Notes: a model not told the origin generated them from the letters alone. A stretch of DNA of 62,900 nucleotides from Globisporangium splendens (GCA_006386115.1 VFIW01000169.1:31565-94464); one strand, 5' to 3'. Positions 19,005-30,702 are shown, counted from the stretch's first letter. Made by a program: numbers and translations.

Positions 19005-22000
19005 CTAAGAATGTAACATCATCAACAACTGTGCACACGATCCGCGGTCGTCGTCGTCGACCTCACTATCTGTTCCGCTATCCTTCTCGTTGGATCCACT
19101 TTCGCGTCGTTTGCCCGTTTGCAGAAGTTGCTCCAGTAAAGCTCGGTCTTTTTCTCTTTCCGCTTGTCTGTCTCGAGAGAAGCGTTCCCATTCTCGCTGC
19201 GTTTGCTCTCGCTCTCGCTTTCGCTCTTCGCGGTCGTGTTCACGCTCCTCTTGATCTTGTTGAAGTTGTTTTAGGATCAAACGTCGCTGCTCTTGCTCTC
19301 GCTGCCTTTCCTCTCGAACCTGCACAAAAAACGTCGTCAAATGCTGCGACTGTTTTTCCAGAAAGCTGGCAACGGCACTGAGATCTGGAGTGAGTCTTTG
19401 CTTCTTGCGTACAGGTTCGGGACTAGACGGGAACGATGTCCCGTCGAAGCTGTGATCGCTGATGGTTTCCGCATCCGATTCTTCTTCAATCGAGCGCTCG
19501 TCGGCAAGTGAAGGTTGCTCAGGCGAGTTTGCTTCACGGGTGCTTTTCGCTGGAGATGTGTCTACGATATCAGGCAAGGAAATGCTCTCCCCAGTATCAG
19601 TTCGAGCACTGATGTGCTGTGGTGACGACACCTTTGCAGCTTCATTGCTCTCAACAAGCTCCGTTTCTTTATTGAGTGAACTGGCTTGGTCATTGCCTGC
19701 CGCTTCTTCAGTAGAAGAATCCACTGGAGTTGGAGAACAATCCTCCTCCTCGTTGCTTCTTCCCACCGAGGTAGTATCTGGGATATCCGACAAGGCGATG
19801 CTGTCTCCAATATCTAGTTGAGCTTCGCTGTGCTCTGGCGACGGCAAATTCGTATCTCCATCGCTCTCGACAAGCTCAGACTCTTCTACTGAAAAACATG
19901 TTTGCTCACCTTCCGCAGTTACCGGGGTGGAAACCTCGGAACCTTGAGAACTGGTGGTATTTTGATCCTTGCTTTCCGCGAGCTCGAAAATCGCAGCCAT
20001 CTCGTTGAAAATCTCTTCGTCAATGTATGAGAACGAGTGCCTTTTCTTGTTCATACCTTTGATCTTTTTCTTCCGTTCGGCCACACTCATCGAGAACCAG
20101 GGAGACTTTTTTGGAATACCCTCAGTAGCCTGATCAGAACTATGCTGTCGATTGTAATCAACGATAAGCTTGTATGTGTTCGTCATGGTCTTTCGTTTTG
20201 TGAAGAACGATGCCTCTGCTTTCTTCGGTTCCCCTCCGCAAAGCTCTTCAAATCGCTTGTAGATGCGTGCATTGAATATTGTCACCAACTCATCCGGTTG
20301 CTGCGGACTTTCGAACACAACGTCGTGCCACGCACATAGCAGATTGCGCAATTCCTCTGGCATCCAGCTATTCGCTCGAAGCCCAGGGAGCAAGATCCTA
20401 GCAGTCTCTTCTGGCTTGACATCTGGAATCGCCAGCGGTCTGTCTTTGTCGACGGCGGAAGTCATTTGAAGGATTCTTTCGACCATACCTAGCTGCTCTG
20501 AGTCCAAATACGAAAAGCTGCAGTTTTTGTAGTTCGCTCGGACGACATTCCTCTTTCCCTCAACACTCAGTGAGCACCAATCGTTCTTCGTCCCAGGCAC
20601 CAAATCCGCTAAATCACCCGTTGAACTGATTTTGCCCGCGTTGAAGTCGCGCACGAACTGGTACGCATGAAGAATCGATTCGCGCTTTGCTTGCACTCCC
20701 TTCACACTTCGTGTCGTAGTACCACCACAAAGCTCGAGAAATCTGTCATAAGTCCGGCTGTTCAACGAAACAGCGGATTCAACCACTCCAGCGGAACTTT
20801 CCAGACTCTCTGTCCATGCTCGCAAGAGAAGCTGCACTTCGCCGCGGAACCACCCTGTCACAGTTCGCGGCTGGTGAATTTCAAGCGAAGATTCTTCGTC
20901 TTGATTCGTACCGTCTTGGCTCATCTTTTGAATGACTTCATCCAGCACAGCATAAGCGATCTCGGTCATTTCTGCGCATGGAAGCTTAGCCTTCGCGATC
21001 AATTTCTCCCTCTCTGGTACTGGCGTCTTAAACCAGCTCAGGCTTCCGTCTTGTTTGATACCAGACCCACTCGTTTCCTCGTCCTGAAACGCGCGAATGA
21101 ACTCGTACGTGTTCTTCAGGATCTGCTTTCTCATCGTCACGTCATTCACCCTTCGCGACGCCTTGCTTTTACAGGATGCTGCGAATTTGTCGAATATCCG
21201 CGAGTCCGGTACAGTATCATAATCGACGGACGGGCGACTGGAAGCAACCGCATCGCGCCATGCGAGCGCGAGATACGTATCCTCGTTTACTGTCCACGGC
21301 TCGGAGCTTAATGCCGCATGCCTTCTGTTTGCACTTGAACTGGACGCCGAAGAAGTCGAGGTTTTCGCCTCAAGTTTCTTGATCTTGGCCACCAAAGGAA
21401 GCATGTCTTCGTCCAGGTGCGCGTAATGGCTTTTGTTGTAATGTTTCTGGAGAATTAGAGTGCGCTCTTTTCGACTCAACGCATACCAATTGCTCGGTTT
21501 CGACACAAGTTTTTCGCCATGCAGTCGCGAAATCTTGTTGGCGTTGAAGTTCATGATAAACTGGTACGACTGGAGGATCGAGTACCGCTTGATCCGCATC
21601 GCTATCAACGATCGCGCTTTCATTTTTCCCGCGAGCAGCAGGTATCGATCACTGATACGTTTATCGAGTTCCAGACTCGGTTCGTCGTCGGGTCGAGCCA
21701 TGCTCAGCACATCCGTCCACGCACGAAGCAGCACCAGGATATCCTCTCGAGACCACGTCGTCGTCAGCTTGTTGGCCATGGCGGCTGCTCTCGTGGCGGC
21801 GGCGGCGGCCGTTTTCGCCTTCCGTCCTTTTGCCTGTCTCGATGAGAATTTTTCTTCGAGCGCATCAGCATTTTTGGTCGAGCTCTTCTTCGTTGTCGTG
21901 CGCTTTCGTTTACCTAAAGGGGTTCCGTCACTGGCGGTCGTAGACGATGAAGACGAAGCTTGGGCTGCCGATTCCTCCGCTGTCGTGGACGTTGACAGTG

Positions 22001-22463
22001 GCAGCTTCTTGCTCTCCATGATCAGCTCGATGGCGTCAAAGATCTCTTGGTCGATGTACGCAAAGGGTTTCTTCTTGTAGTGTGCGTTCACAACCCGTCG
22101 CTGTTCATCCAGTGGCACAGCAAACCAGTTGTGGCCACCCCAGGTCTCACTCATGCTCTTGGCGACGACGTGGTTCTGGTTGAACATCGAGATGAACCGG
22201 AACGAGCGGTCGAGCGACTTCCGCGTTTTCACGAGCGACTTGAGCGTGCGCTGCGTAGCGCCGCCGTTAAACTCCTGAAACTTGGCAAACATCGCCGGGT
22301 AGTTTAACGCGAGCGCATTTTGGAGCTCATCGTCTGCTGCCGTGGCGCTGCCTCGGTCGATGGTCACGTGGCGCCACGCGTGCAGCAGATGCACGACCTC
22401 GTCGCGCCGCCACGGGTTCTCGGCCACTGCATCGCGCGGCGACGGCGAGCGACTCGTGCGCAT
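19005..22463 (-). CDS. family member C: five SANT/Myb-like modules + C-terminal coiled coil
   Basis: 1152 codons, the largest member. Modules begin near residues 18 (WRRDEVVHLLHAW), 236 (WSREDILVLLRAW), 388 (WTVNEDTYLALAW), 536 (WFRGEVQLLLRAW) and 698 (WMPEELRNLLCAW). Each continues with a Lys/Arg-rich helix, a [ST]Y.FI..FN box and a WF.[LVM]S..E box, then ends in an [ST]YID.E-type helix. A Lys-rich spacer after module 1 (GKRKRTTTKKSSTK) is NLS-like. After module 5 comes a 170-residue acidic Ser/Glu linker, then the tail KKQRLTPDLSAVASFLEKQSQHL and a Glu/Arg/Gln coil to the end. It is divergently arranged with D, 1.8 kb apart. Modules 1-5 correspond one to one with those of D. Confidence 0.8.
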   Translation of the reverse strand: MRTSRSPSPRDAVAENPWRRDEVVHLLHAWRHVTIDRGSATAADDELQNALALNYPAMFAKFQEFNGGATQRTLKSLVKTRKSLDRSFRFISMFNQNHVVAKSMSETWGGHNWFAVPLDEQRRVVNAHYKKKPFAYIDQEIFDAIELIMESKKLPLSTSTTAEESAAQASSSSSTTASDGTPLGKRKRTTTKKSSTKNADALEEKFSSRQAKGRKAKTAAAAATRAAAMANKLTTTWSREDILVLLRAWTDVLSMARPDDEPSLELDKRISDRYLLLAGKMKARSLIAMRIKRYSILQSYQFIMNFNANKISRLHGEKLVSKPSNWYALSRKERTLILQKHYNKSHYAHLDEDMLPLVAKIKKLEAKTSTSSASSSSANRRHAALSSEPWTVNEDTYLALAWRDAVASSRPSVDYDTVPDSRIFDKFAASCKSKASRRVNDVTMRKQILKNTYEFIRAFQDEETSGSGIKQDGSLSWFKTPVPEREKLIAKAKLPCAEMTEIAYAVLDEVIQKMSQDGTNQDEESSLEIHQPRTVTGWFRGEVQLLLRAWTESLESSAGVVESAVSLNSRTYDRFLELCGGTTTRSVKGVQAKRESILHAYQFVRDFNAGKISSTGDLADLVPGTKNDWCSLSVEGKRNVVRANYKNCSFSYLDSEQLGMVERILQMTSAVDKDRPLAIPDVKPEETARILLPGLRANSWMPEELRNLLCAWHDVVFESPQQPDELVTIFNARIYKRFEELCGGEPKKAEASFFTKRKTMTNTYKLIVDYNRQHSSDQATEGIPKKSPWFSMSVAERKKKIKGMNKKRHSFSYIDEEIFNEMAAIFELAESKDQNTTSSQGSEVSTPVTAEGEQTCFSVEESELVESDGDTNLPSPEHSEAQLDIGDSIALSDIPDTTSVGRSNEEEDCSPTPVDSSTEEAAGNDQASSLNKETELVESNEAAKVSSPQHISARTDTGESISLPDIVDTSPAKSTREANSPEQPSLADERSIEEESDAETISDHSFDGTSFPSSPEPVRKKQRLTPDLSAVASFLEKQSQHLTTFFVQVREERQREQEQRRLILKQLQQDQEEREHDREERKREREQTQREWERFSRDRQAEREKDRALLEQLLQTGKRRESGSNEKDSGTDSEVDDDDRGSCAQLLMMLHS

Positions 22464-24250
22464 GAGTTTCGTGGCGATTGATCGATTCGCGAAAGTGGGA
22501 ATGGTGGACAGAATAGAAGCGAGCGAGAATGAATGTGGGATGGTAGTTCACCTCTTCAATAGTATAGAGAGGTATTTTGTGAGTTGATATGATTGTGATG
22601 AGAAGCGTGATATTGATTATAAAGAGGTAGAGATAGACTGCGAAAAAGCAAATTGGGCTGCCACAAAAGATCCCAAGATGACAGAAAACACTGGAAAAAA
22701 CGGGCAAAAAAGCTCCCAAGTATGGAAAGATACCGTGGTCTGCAGTGGCAGGACAAGTGGACAGGCAGTGAAAGCAGAGGTGCATTGGAGTATTCTAAGT
22801 GGACGTCGCGCCACCACCATACTTCGTGCTCTGCGCTTGTATCAATGGAACAGATCTCGTCAGCGGAGACTCGAACACCAAAATCCGTCTTGACAAGTAC
22901 GCTCGCTCTCAGGAACTCGATGAAGAGTGATCCAGAACTCTCCCAAGTCCTGCTTTCAGCTTCGTCATCTTCACATGGTAGTACTGTAAGCGGTGAAGTC
23001 GCAGAGCAACGTTGCGGTATGCGCATCTCACCGAGGCTCACCTCTGCTTGCTTTTCAGAAACCAAACAAGCGCTGCTCATGAGGATCGTTGAAACTCGAA
23101 CTTTTGAAAGAAAAAAACTACCTTTTTGAATGTCTTGTTGCCACCTCCTGCATCAGTGTTGTCAGTTTTGCCGCTTGTGTTTGACACAAGCCGTTGCCTT
23201 TGCTCGTTTGAACAAGAAATAGGCAATAGCAAAGTCAAAGGGTTGCCTTTTTGCCTTTACTTGTTACACGATGTGGAAATGGTAGGAATTGTTGAGCTAC
23301 AGTTTAACCTATTTCATGGAATAAATAAGCTAAATTGCTACAAATGATGTTGCCTTTAATGAGGGTGAAAGCAAAAACGAAGGGCAAAGGCAAACACACC
23401 TATACTTTATTATTTGCCTAAAACCTTGCCTACTGACAACCCTGCCTGTGTGATATCCGTTCCTCGTTCCTCTAAACCTGCACAAAATTTCGATTACGCT
23501 CAAGTTTCGTCTTCAGTCGTGAGAAGAAAATTCGACCGTAATCGAGTCACGCGCTGCCATAATCTGAAGCATTTATCCACAGTCCTGCGTCAGTAAATCG
23601 TTCATGAACTGAACTGAGAATGCCTCAGCAAACACGGCTCATGTATGTGTTGCACTGGCAGTTTGAGCGCGGCATCATCTGCAGTAAACATGCACACCTA
23701 TCTTCACAGAAAAGAAGCGCTCGAAATTTCATACGTTCATAGTGGTCGTGGTACGTATCGATCTGTGCATGCGTACCAACCCAATGAGAATGAGTATCAC
23801 GCAGATGGTCGTGTATCTGGTAGAACACATGCATTCGAGTTGTGGCATTCGACACTTTTTTAAAAGTGTAAGGTGAAATTTGAGCTAAAGCAATGAACTA
23901 GATGATGCAAATCATGACGAAGAGAGCTTTCTTTCTGTGAAGGAAAGACTGTCTGAGCGGCGGCTTTTCTCTTTCGCACTGTTTCTTTTCTTTCTTCCAA
24001 TCTTGTCTCAATTACCTTTTCAATTTGAATCCCCTTATGAAATGCGTTCGCTGTGATATGTGTATTCCAATCCGGGCACAAGACAGCTTCTTGTGTACCA
24101 TGAAGTACTCTATCTCACAAATATCATATATAGGAGGTGAGACTGCCCATGTCCACCAAGCCAGCCAGCATCGCAAAAAAGCAATCTCCCACAGCATCGA
24201 GTTAGCTGGTATTCGCGCTTTTTCGAGGACGAAATTCTCGCTCTCTCGAC
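22464..24250. promoter_or_regulatory. divergent intergenic region between members C and D
   Basis: 1.8 kb shared 5' region of two paralogous genes transcribed outward. Just upstream of C, on the minus strand, are initiator-like CATTCATTCTCG and CCACCATTCCCACTTTC within 60 bp of the ATG. Two overlapping plus/minus frames near 22556-23129 have no recognisable content. A stretch near 23140-23440 is rich in TTGCC/GGCAA repeats. No transposon ends seen. Confidence 0.4.
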
Positions 24251-27200
24251 ATGCCAACACCGCCGCCAGCAGCTGCAGACAACCCCGAAGTACGCTCCGA
24301 GAGTCCATGGACTCGGGAAGACGTCGTGCGTTTGCTGCGCGTGTGGCGCCTTGTTGCTGCCGCCGCTGCAGCAGCTACGCCCTCGTCGCCTTCTCGCCAT
24401 GAAGGGGACGCGCGATCTTCGTTGTCGTCCTCTGAGATCAACACGCGCATTTTCGAGAAATTCCAAGAAGTTGTCGCCGCAGGTGTCACGGCCCCGCGCA
24501 CCTTCAAGTCGGTGGTCAAGACCAGGAAGTCGCTCCTGCGGTCATACCGGTTCATCGCCGTCTTTAACCAGAACCACATCATCGCCAAGAGCATGAGCTC
24601 CGCGTTCGGCGGCCAAAACTGGTTCGCGCTGCCGCAACACGAGCAACGGCGCATTGTCGATGCGCACTACAAACGCAAGCCGTTTGCGTACATCGACGAA
24701 GAAATCTTCGACGCGATCGAGTTGATCCTCGAGATTGAAGAGCATCCGATGGCTGAGGATCAGGTTGTCATCAAACGAGAGCGTTCACCGTCGCGAGACA
24801 TGCAAGCTTTTGACGAAGACCGTAGCCAAGCCAATTCATTGCCGACGTATGCTACTGCAAGACATGGCAACGGCGTCAAGAAGCCGATGACAACGTCTCA
24901 GCCGAGGCCGAGTGCTATGTGGACGCGAGAAGACATGCTGCTGCTCATCCGTGCCTGGGAGGACGTACTCGATGCGCCTCGCGAGGAAGACGAGCAGATG
25001 AATCTATTTGACAACCATGTCTATGAAAGATTCACCGAGTTGTGTGGCGGTTACACCAGTCGGTCGTCGCTGGCGGTGAAGATCAAACGGTATGCACTCA
25101 TCCCAACATTCCAGTTCATCTCGGATTTTAATCAGAACAAGATCGCGACCAAGAAATCGATGAGTCACAGGAAGTGGCACGCGCTGAGTAGAAAAGAGCA
25201 GACTCTTATCCTTCAACAGCATTACAAGAAAAGTCATTTCGCATCTATCGATGAAGACATGCTCCCAATGCTCGAGGCTATACTACAAAAGTCCGGTAAA
25301 ACAGAATCGAAGAGACCAGTCGTGGAGGAGTGGTCGGATTCCTCGGATTCGTCATGGACACGCCGTGAAACGCTTTTGCTTTTACGTGCCTGGAGTGATA
25401 TTATGAGTGGATCTCGTAGTCCGAGTGACCCAATGAGTGCGTCGGACTCTCGCATTTATCGCAAATTCGTTGTCCTCGGTGATGGAGAGACGGCACGTTC
25501 CGAGAGTGAGGTGGCGTTCAGAAAACAAGAGTTGGTGAACACGTACGAGATGATCGCTTCCATCGCCCTTGAAGATGATTCTACGACCGCAGAGGAGACC
25601 TGGTTTTCTTTGCGTAAAGGCGAGAGAGATGCAATGATCTCCAACCAGAAGCGCCCGTGTGCAGATGTAGACGCGGTCACATACAAGGCTCTAGCGAAAA
25701 TTATGGAAAAGAGGCAAGCACCAGCGGCTGATCCAGTGGCTGCACTTCCTGTGCAACCACCAATAACGTACACGAAAGCCATGATGATGTGGAATCGCGA
25801 AGAAGTTTTACAAGTGTTGCAGGCGTGGTTGGAAGCTCTTGACGATCCGCCAGTGGCAAACGAATCTGCAGCTGCCTTCAATGACCGAGTTTGTCAAAAG
25901 TTCTTAGCGCTCTGCAATGGAAATACGATACGGTCTGTGAAAGCAATGCAAGCGAAGCGGGACTCGATCCTCAACTCGTATCAGTTTATCATGGACTTCA
26001 ACCAGCAGAAAATCGCCTCGACAACTGGACAACGAGCGTGGGGGACGAACGACTGGTTCTCCATAAGTCACGAGGAGCAGCGATCCCTCGTCAAGACGCA
26101 CTACAAGAAGTTCAGCTTTTCGTATTTGTATTCTGACATGCTGCCCACCGTGGAGGAAATTATTCGAAAGAGTCCGAGGGTCGAGAAAGCGAGTTCGATC
26201 GACCAACCAAATGCTGACGTACGTGAGCCTAGTGCCTTCCGAAAACCGAGACCGAACAGCTGGACACCAGACGAGTTGCGTTGCTTTCTTCGTGCGTGGC
26301 GGGAAGTTGTGGTTCAATATCCACGACAACTTGATGAAACGATTTCCTCTTTCAACGCGCGCATTTATAAGAGATTCCAAGATCTCTACGGTGGGACTTC
26401 GAAGAAGGCGGAGGTATCGCTGCTCACGAAACGGAAAACCTTGACGAGCACGTTCGAATACATTTCTGATTTCAATCGACGGAACAGATCGGTTCGCACG
26501 GCAGATGGAGATCAGAAGTCTGCGTGGTTTTCCATGAGCGACGTGGAACGAAAGAAGACGATCGTAAATGCGAACAAATTCTCATTTGTGTGCACAAACA
26601 TCGATGAAGAAACCTTCCAGGCGCTAAAACTGATTTTGGGGAACGATTCTGGTGATGGAGCTCCAGCGCCGACAGCTACGAACGAGCAGCCGACCAACAT
26701 CGATGAAAAGATTGTGAGGCGTAGTGAAGAGCCTCTATCATCTCTTGGAACAGAAATTGATGTCAAGAACAAAAACGCTGAGGTCGATTTGGCGGTACCA
26801 ATCACTCCTGAAGCCGCCTCAGCAAAGAGGAAAAACGATTTTGAGGCGTACCAGATTGATCCGATGAACTACAGCACACCTCGCAGACTCGAATCAAACA
26901 AGGAGGTGGTCTGTGGAATCAGCAACACATCACCACTAGGTTTCAGCTCTGAATTTGGCACCAAGAAGCAGAAAAGTGAACTAGATCTGAGTGCATTCAC
27001 CAGCATTTTTCAGATGCAAACGCAGAACCTGACCTCCTTGCTACTTCAGATTCGTGAGGAACGAAAAATCGAACAAGGCGAGAGAGCTGAGATCCTAGAA
27101 CAGATTCGACTCGATCGTGAGGAAAGAAGACTGGATCGAGAAGCGCGCAAACAAGAGCGAGCACAGACGAAGGCGCTCTGGGAATTCTACCGAGAGCAAA

Positions 27201-27289
27201 GTCGAATCGACAGGGAGCAAACTCGTGCGCTTCTAAACGAACTAGCGAGTCAGAAGAAAAGTGAGGCTCAATCAAGTGAATCGAGTTAA
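24251..27289 (+). CDS. family member D: five SANT/Myb-like modules + C-terminal coiled coil
   Basis: 1012 codons from ATG. Modules start near residues 19 (WTREDVVRLLRVW), 223 (WTREDMLLLIRAW), 369 (WTRRETLLLLRAW), 513 (WNREEVLQVLQAW) and 670 (WTPDELRCFLRAW). Boxes in order within each module: RFxxLxGG, R/K-rich helix, SYxFIxDFN, WFxxS, HYKKxxFxYID. Module 3 ends in RPCADVDAVTY, a signature shared with module 3 of C and E. The tail KKQKSELDLSAFTSIFQMQTQNL leads to a Glu/Arg coil. The collinear modules show that C and D arose from one five-module ancestor, now inverted relative to each other. Probable nuclear DNA- or chromatin-binding scaffold (inferred from domain type). Confidence 0.8.
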   Translation: MPTPPPAAADNPEVRSESPWTREDVVRLLRVWRLVAAAAAAATPSSPSRHEGDARSSLSSSEINTRIFEKFQEVVAAGVTAPRTFKSVVKTRKSLLRSYRFIAVFNQNHIIAKSMSSAFGGQNWFALPQHEQRRIVDAHYKRKPFAYIDEEIFDAIELILEIEEHPMAEDQVVIKRERSPSRDMQAFDEDRSQANSLPTYATARHGNGVKKPMTTSQPRPSAMWTREDMLLLIRAWEDVLDAPREEDEQMNLFDNHVYERFTELCGGYTSRSSLAVKIKRYALIPTFQFISDFNQNKIATKKSMSHRKWHALSRKEQTLILQQHYKKSHFASIDEDMLPMLEAILQKSGKTESKRPVVEEWSDSSDSSWTRRETLLLLRAWSDIMSGSRSPSDPMSASDSRIYRKFVVLGDGETARSESEVAFRKQELVNTYEMIASIALEDDSTTAEETWFSLRKGERDAMISNQKRPCADVDAVTYKALAKIMEKRQAPAADPVAALPVQPPITYTKAMMMWNREEVLQVLQAWLEALDDPPVANESAAAFNDRVCQKFLALCNGNTIRSVKAMQAKRDSILNSYQFIMDFNQQKIASTTGQRAWGTNDWFSISHEEQRSLVKTHYKKFSFSYLYSDMLPTVEEIIRKSPRVEKASSIDQPNADVREPSAFRKPRPNSWTPDELRCFLRAWREVVVQYPRQLDETISSFNARIYKRFQDLYGGTSKKAEVSLLTKRKTLTSTFEYISDFNRRNRSVRTADGDQKSAWFSMSDVERKKTIVNANKFSFVCTNIDEETFQALKLILGNDSGDGAPAPTATNEQPTNIDEKIVRRSEEPLSSLGTEIDVKNKNAEVDLAVPITPEAASAKRKNDFEAYQIDPMNYSTPRRLESNKEVVCGISNTSPLGFSSEFGTKKQKSELDLSAFTSIFQMQTQNLTSLLLQIREERKIEQGERAEILEQIRLDREERRLDREARKQERAQTKALWEFYREQSRIDREQTRALLNELASQKKSEAQSSESS

Positions 27290-28174
27290 TGATCTCAACA
27301 ACTACATGATTGCTTTTATTCAGATTGCATGCAGTTTTTTTCAGGTGAAATCGTGCTTTTGTCCTGCTTGTCTTAGTTGACATCTTTCAATTCGGGAGAC
27401 TTTATAGTCAAGTAAGGGAATCTTAGCCTGCATGTGCATATAGCGTTGTGGGAAAAGTCAAAAGACGAGCAACAATGCCAGTGCTGCAGAGAACGTTGGC
27501 CGAAGAGTGACTTAATATGCTACCGTTTCTGCGGTTAGATTCAAATTTGCGCCAAAATGCCGTCTCATAAAGCAGCTTGCTGCTCCGATACGTGAGTGAA
27601 AGCAGCTCTTTGACGTGCCAACTGAGCGCTCGCGCATACGCTACCGGGTCCACATCGCTGGGAAACTGACACATTTGAAGCAAGAGAGTGTATCAATTCA
27701 TTACATAAATGCAAAATAGAGACGCGAAAGCAATGTAAAAGCATTTTAAACGCAAAACGTATCAGTGTTGCCACTTACACTTGCACCTGCGTGTTTTCCT
27801 CTTACACTGTGCCAAGTAGCATCTCAATCATCGTCATGACACGAGCTTTGGGAGAAGCCACGCAAAGTTGTTTGAATGGTCTCAGAGCCTTGAGTCTTCG
27901 CTCCGGAATTCGCGCTCGTCTGACGGATAGCGACACGCAGATTCGTCATGCTCAAACGAAGTGGTAGTGCGCGCATCGCGCAGCACCATTTAGCAAGGGA
28001 CAAAAAACTGACTGCACTGCGGGCGCAGAAGACAGGCACATCTCGCCACACGAGCACGACAGGCTCCACAACGTTCTTTGGGAGCAGAATCGCCTGAAAT
28101 TGCTGCTGCAAACAGAAGATGCAGCATCGCTTGCGTGATCGCGAGCAGGTACTCGCCTTCGTGGTTCATGCTTG
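27290..28174. other. intergenic, nothing recognised
   Basis: About 0.9 kb between member D and the LINE remnant; short frames only. It may include the 3' tail of the LINE, but no A-rich end or target duplication is obvious. Confidence 0.4.
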
Positions 28175-29876
28175 CTACTCCACTGTAATACGCACTTTGA
28201 CACTGCGATGCATACAGAGTCGGTAGCCAACAGAAAAACAAGTCCCCGCGAGTCTGCGTGACGATTTCGTGTTCATGGCGAAGTTCGCAAGCAGATCGGC
28301 TGCTTTGTTGTGCTTTCTCCGGGCGTGGGTCCAGTGTAATCCGTTGAACCCGCGTGCCAGGCGTGTGATCTCGTTGATTTCTGCTGCCAGGTTTGAGTTG
28401 GTTATGCGTGCTTCTCCATTGAGATGCGCGATCAGAAGTCGACTGTCGCCTATGACTTCCACCATCGTCGCGCTGGGGTTGCCGCAAGTTTGTGCTGCTG
28501 CTAGTCCGAGCCGTAGTGTGTACACTTCGCAGAAGTTGTCTGTGACTCCCAGTCCATGGTAGGCGCAGCCACATTCTAGTAGCTTCCATTGATCCGGAGC
28601 TGGTTCTCGATCCGACACGCGCCATCCGCTTCCTCCTATGCCCAGGTTGCCCCTAGATCCACCGTCAAAGTGGATCCGTAGAGACTGCGCTGGGACTGCC
28701 GGTAGTGGTTCATAAGGGCGTTGATTGCATAGGACTGCGATGACTTGCAGCGAGCTGACTCATTCAATCTGGCGTTTGAATTGGCTTCTCTAGGATAGAG
28801 CAACCGCTTCACATTGTCGAAAAGTCGTCGTCCAGGTTTGGATTGAGCACTCCTCGCTGCTGATGGATGTTTCCCTGAAGATACACTCGTTGCGTCTGAG
28901 CCATAGGAGACTCGGGATGGCTCCCGTAATGATCCACCATATCGTTTCCATCTCTTGCACGTGGTCGGCCGTAAATAAACCGTGCATCTACTGCAAGTCG
29001 AACACCGTTTGCTGGGATGGCGGGGGCACCCGTTTGGTTATGATGTAATGTTGGACGTTGGATTTGTCGTACAGTGTTTCGGTGCCACTCCATGGTTCCC
29101 AAATCAGTTGCCACGTTGCTTGAGCATGGTGGCAGTCCCACACGATGTGAGCGATGGTTTCTTTTTGGCTGCTGCATCTTTTCTCCACTCTGCACTGGTT
29201 GCTCGTTTCTCGGACTGCGTAGTAAAGGCTGAGTTGCCCTGTTACCATCCTGTGATGGAACCATGCTTGGCATTTCGTCATGACGTTGCGTGTTCTCCAT
29301 ATTTTCTTCGGGTCATGGCTTAGACATTCCGCTGTCCAGGTGCCACTCTCCGCTTTTGGATTAACCTGTTGATTAGTTGCTGGACTCCTTCTCGTTGGGT
29401 TCTACGAATGCGTCTCGATCTAGCTCTGTTCAGTTGTCGTAGGGCTGATTGAGGTTTCCCAGTTTCCTTGATGTCCAATGGAATTAGCGTGATGCGCGGA
29501 CTGACTCGGAATACGAGTTGATTGCGCCTAGCTGCCCGTTGCAACTTTCGAAGATCTTCGAGTCGCCATTCCTGCTGAAGAGTGCCAGCGATTGTCCAGG
29601 AGAGCCCGCTCAAGCGTTTGTGGCAGTCTAGGATCGCGAATTCGTTTCCATGCTCAGTCTTGCCTAGGATTCTGATGTTGTCCAGGATCACCCACGTGCA
29701 TTGCCATTGTAGAAGAGGTGCGCTCCAGAGAAAGGAACATCGGGGACCGAGAGCGTCTTGAGTATGTCGAGTGGCGGCGCACTCAGAATGACGCTGAGAT
29801 TCATGATTCGCTCAGCGAACTGCGGTAGGCAGTAGCTGACGATGGTCCCTGCGTCAGCCCTTCCAGGATGGTCCAT
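28175..29876 (-). mobile_element. non-LTR (LINE) retrotransposon remnant: zf-RVT + RNase H, RT lost
   Basis: Minus-strand fragments in the order expected for the 3' half of a LINE ORF2. First comes a diverged linker (29876-29320), then a zf-RVT-like region (about 29330-28988: WFHHRMVTGQLSLYYAV...CRVEKRCSSQKETIAHIVWDCHHA). A segment with W..I..AIPSLLWLRRNECIFRE follows (28987-28790), then an RNase H domain (about 28690-28175). RNase H keeps the acidic quartet: FDGGSRGN, CEVYTLRLGL, GDSRLL, NKAADLLAN. No YADD reverse transcriptase box remains and the pieces lie in different frames, so the copy is dead. Decayed 5' sequence may extend to about 30600. Confidence 0.7.
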
Positions 29877-30702
29877 TCCAAAGATGATGATGCTCGCAGC
29901 TCGGTGGGGTAACCAAACACAGTCTCAATCGGTCGTGCGCCACTCTCCGTTGATTTCACTTCCCTCGGCAGCTATTCGAACGTCTCGGTTACCGTCATTT
30001 GGTCTTGACAATCCGAAGCGTTCGACTTTTGATCGTCAGGGAACTCGCTGCCCTCGTCCTTCGCTGTGGCGCTGTCGTTATCTGTTGGATTGACCCGCTC
30101 TTGAACAGCACTCCCAATCGTCCTTCCAGCCACCCAATGTGTCTGCCTCGCTTCCGCCGTGCTACTCTGGACAGCTGCCACTGAAGTCGGTGAGCTTCAG
30201 GAGAGTCCACGACACTCGTGGTGCCCTTTTCACCTTGCTCGTTCGCCTTACTCGAATCGCTTTCCATCGGGTCATCTTCTGCTTCAGGCAGTTGGGTCGT
30301 CGTTGCGCCGTCGTGACCAGGGTCTGTCTTTTTGCTGCCACGCTCTACCTGCTACGTTTTGGTGTTGTCTCGCTCACCGCCACGAAGTGGATGCGCTTGC
30401 GTCGTCGTTGATCCTTCCGGTGGCTGCTGTCGCGGTGCTGGTGGCCGCTCGCCATCTCCGGATGGGACCATATTCGTGGCACCATGTTGCTGGAGCTCTA
30501 TGTTCGCTAGATTTCTCGGTTTGAGTGCTTTTAATGAAGGCTCGTATACAAATCACGATACGTTTGATCAACACGGGCGCTTCAATTCGAGGTAGTTGAT
30601 GCTACTTCACTCCCAATCCCTCACCGATTCGCACCAGTCGTTCGGGGTATCACACACTAAATTTGGAAACAGACTGACGGATGAATGCCAACTCGTTACC
30701 TC
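29877..30702. other. unassigned sequence upstream of the LINE remnant
   Basis: About 0.8 kb of short overlapping frames on both strands with no recognised domain; probably decayed LINE 5' region. It ends exactly where the left 889-bp repeat starts (TGTAACGGG at 30703). Confidence 0.35.

Noticed and set aside
22556..23129. Two overlapping opposite-strand frames between C and D
   Set aside because: No homology, repeats or composition favouring either strand; likely chance.
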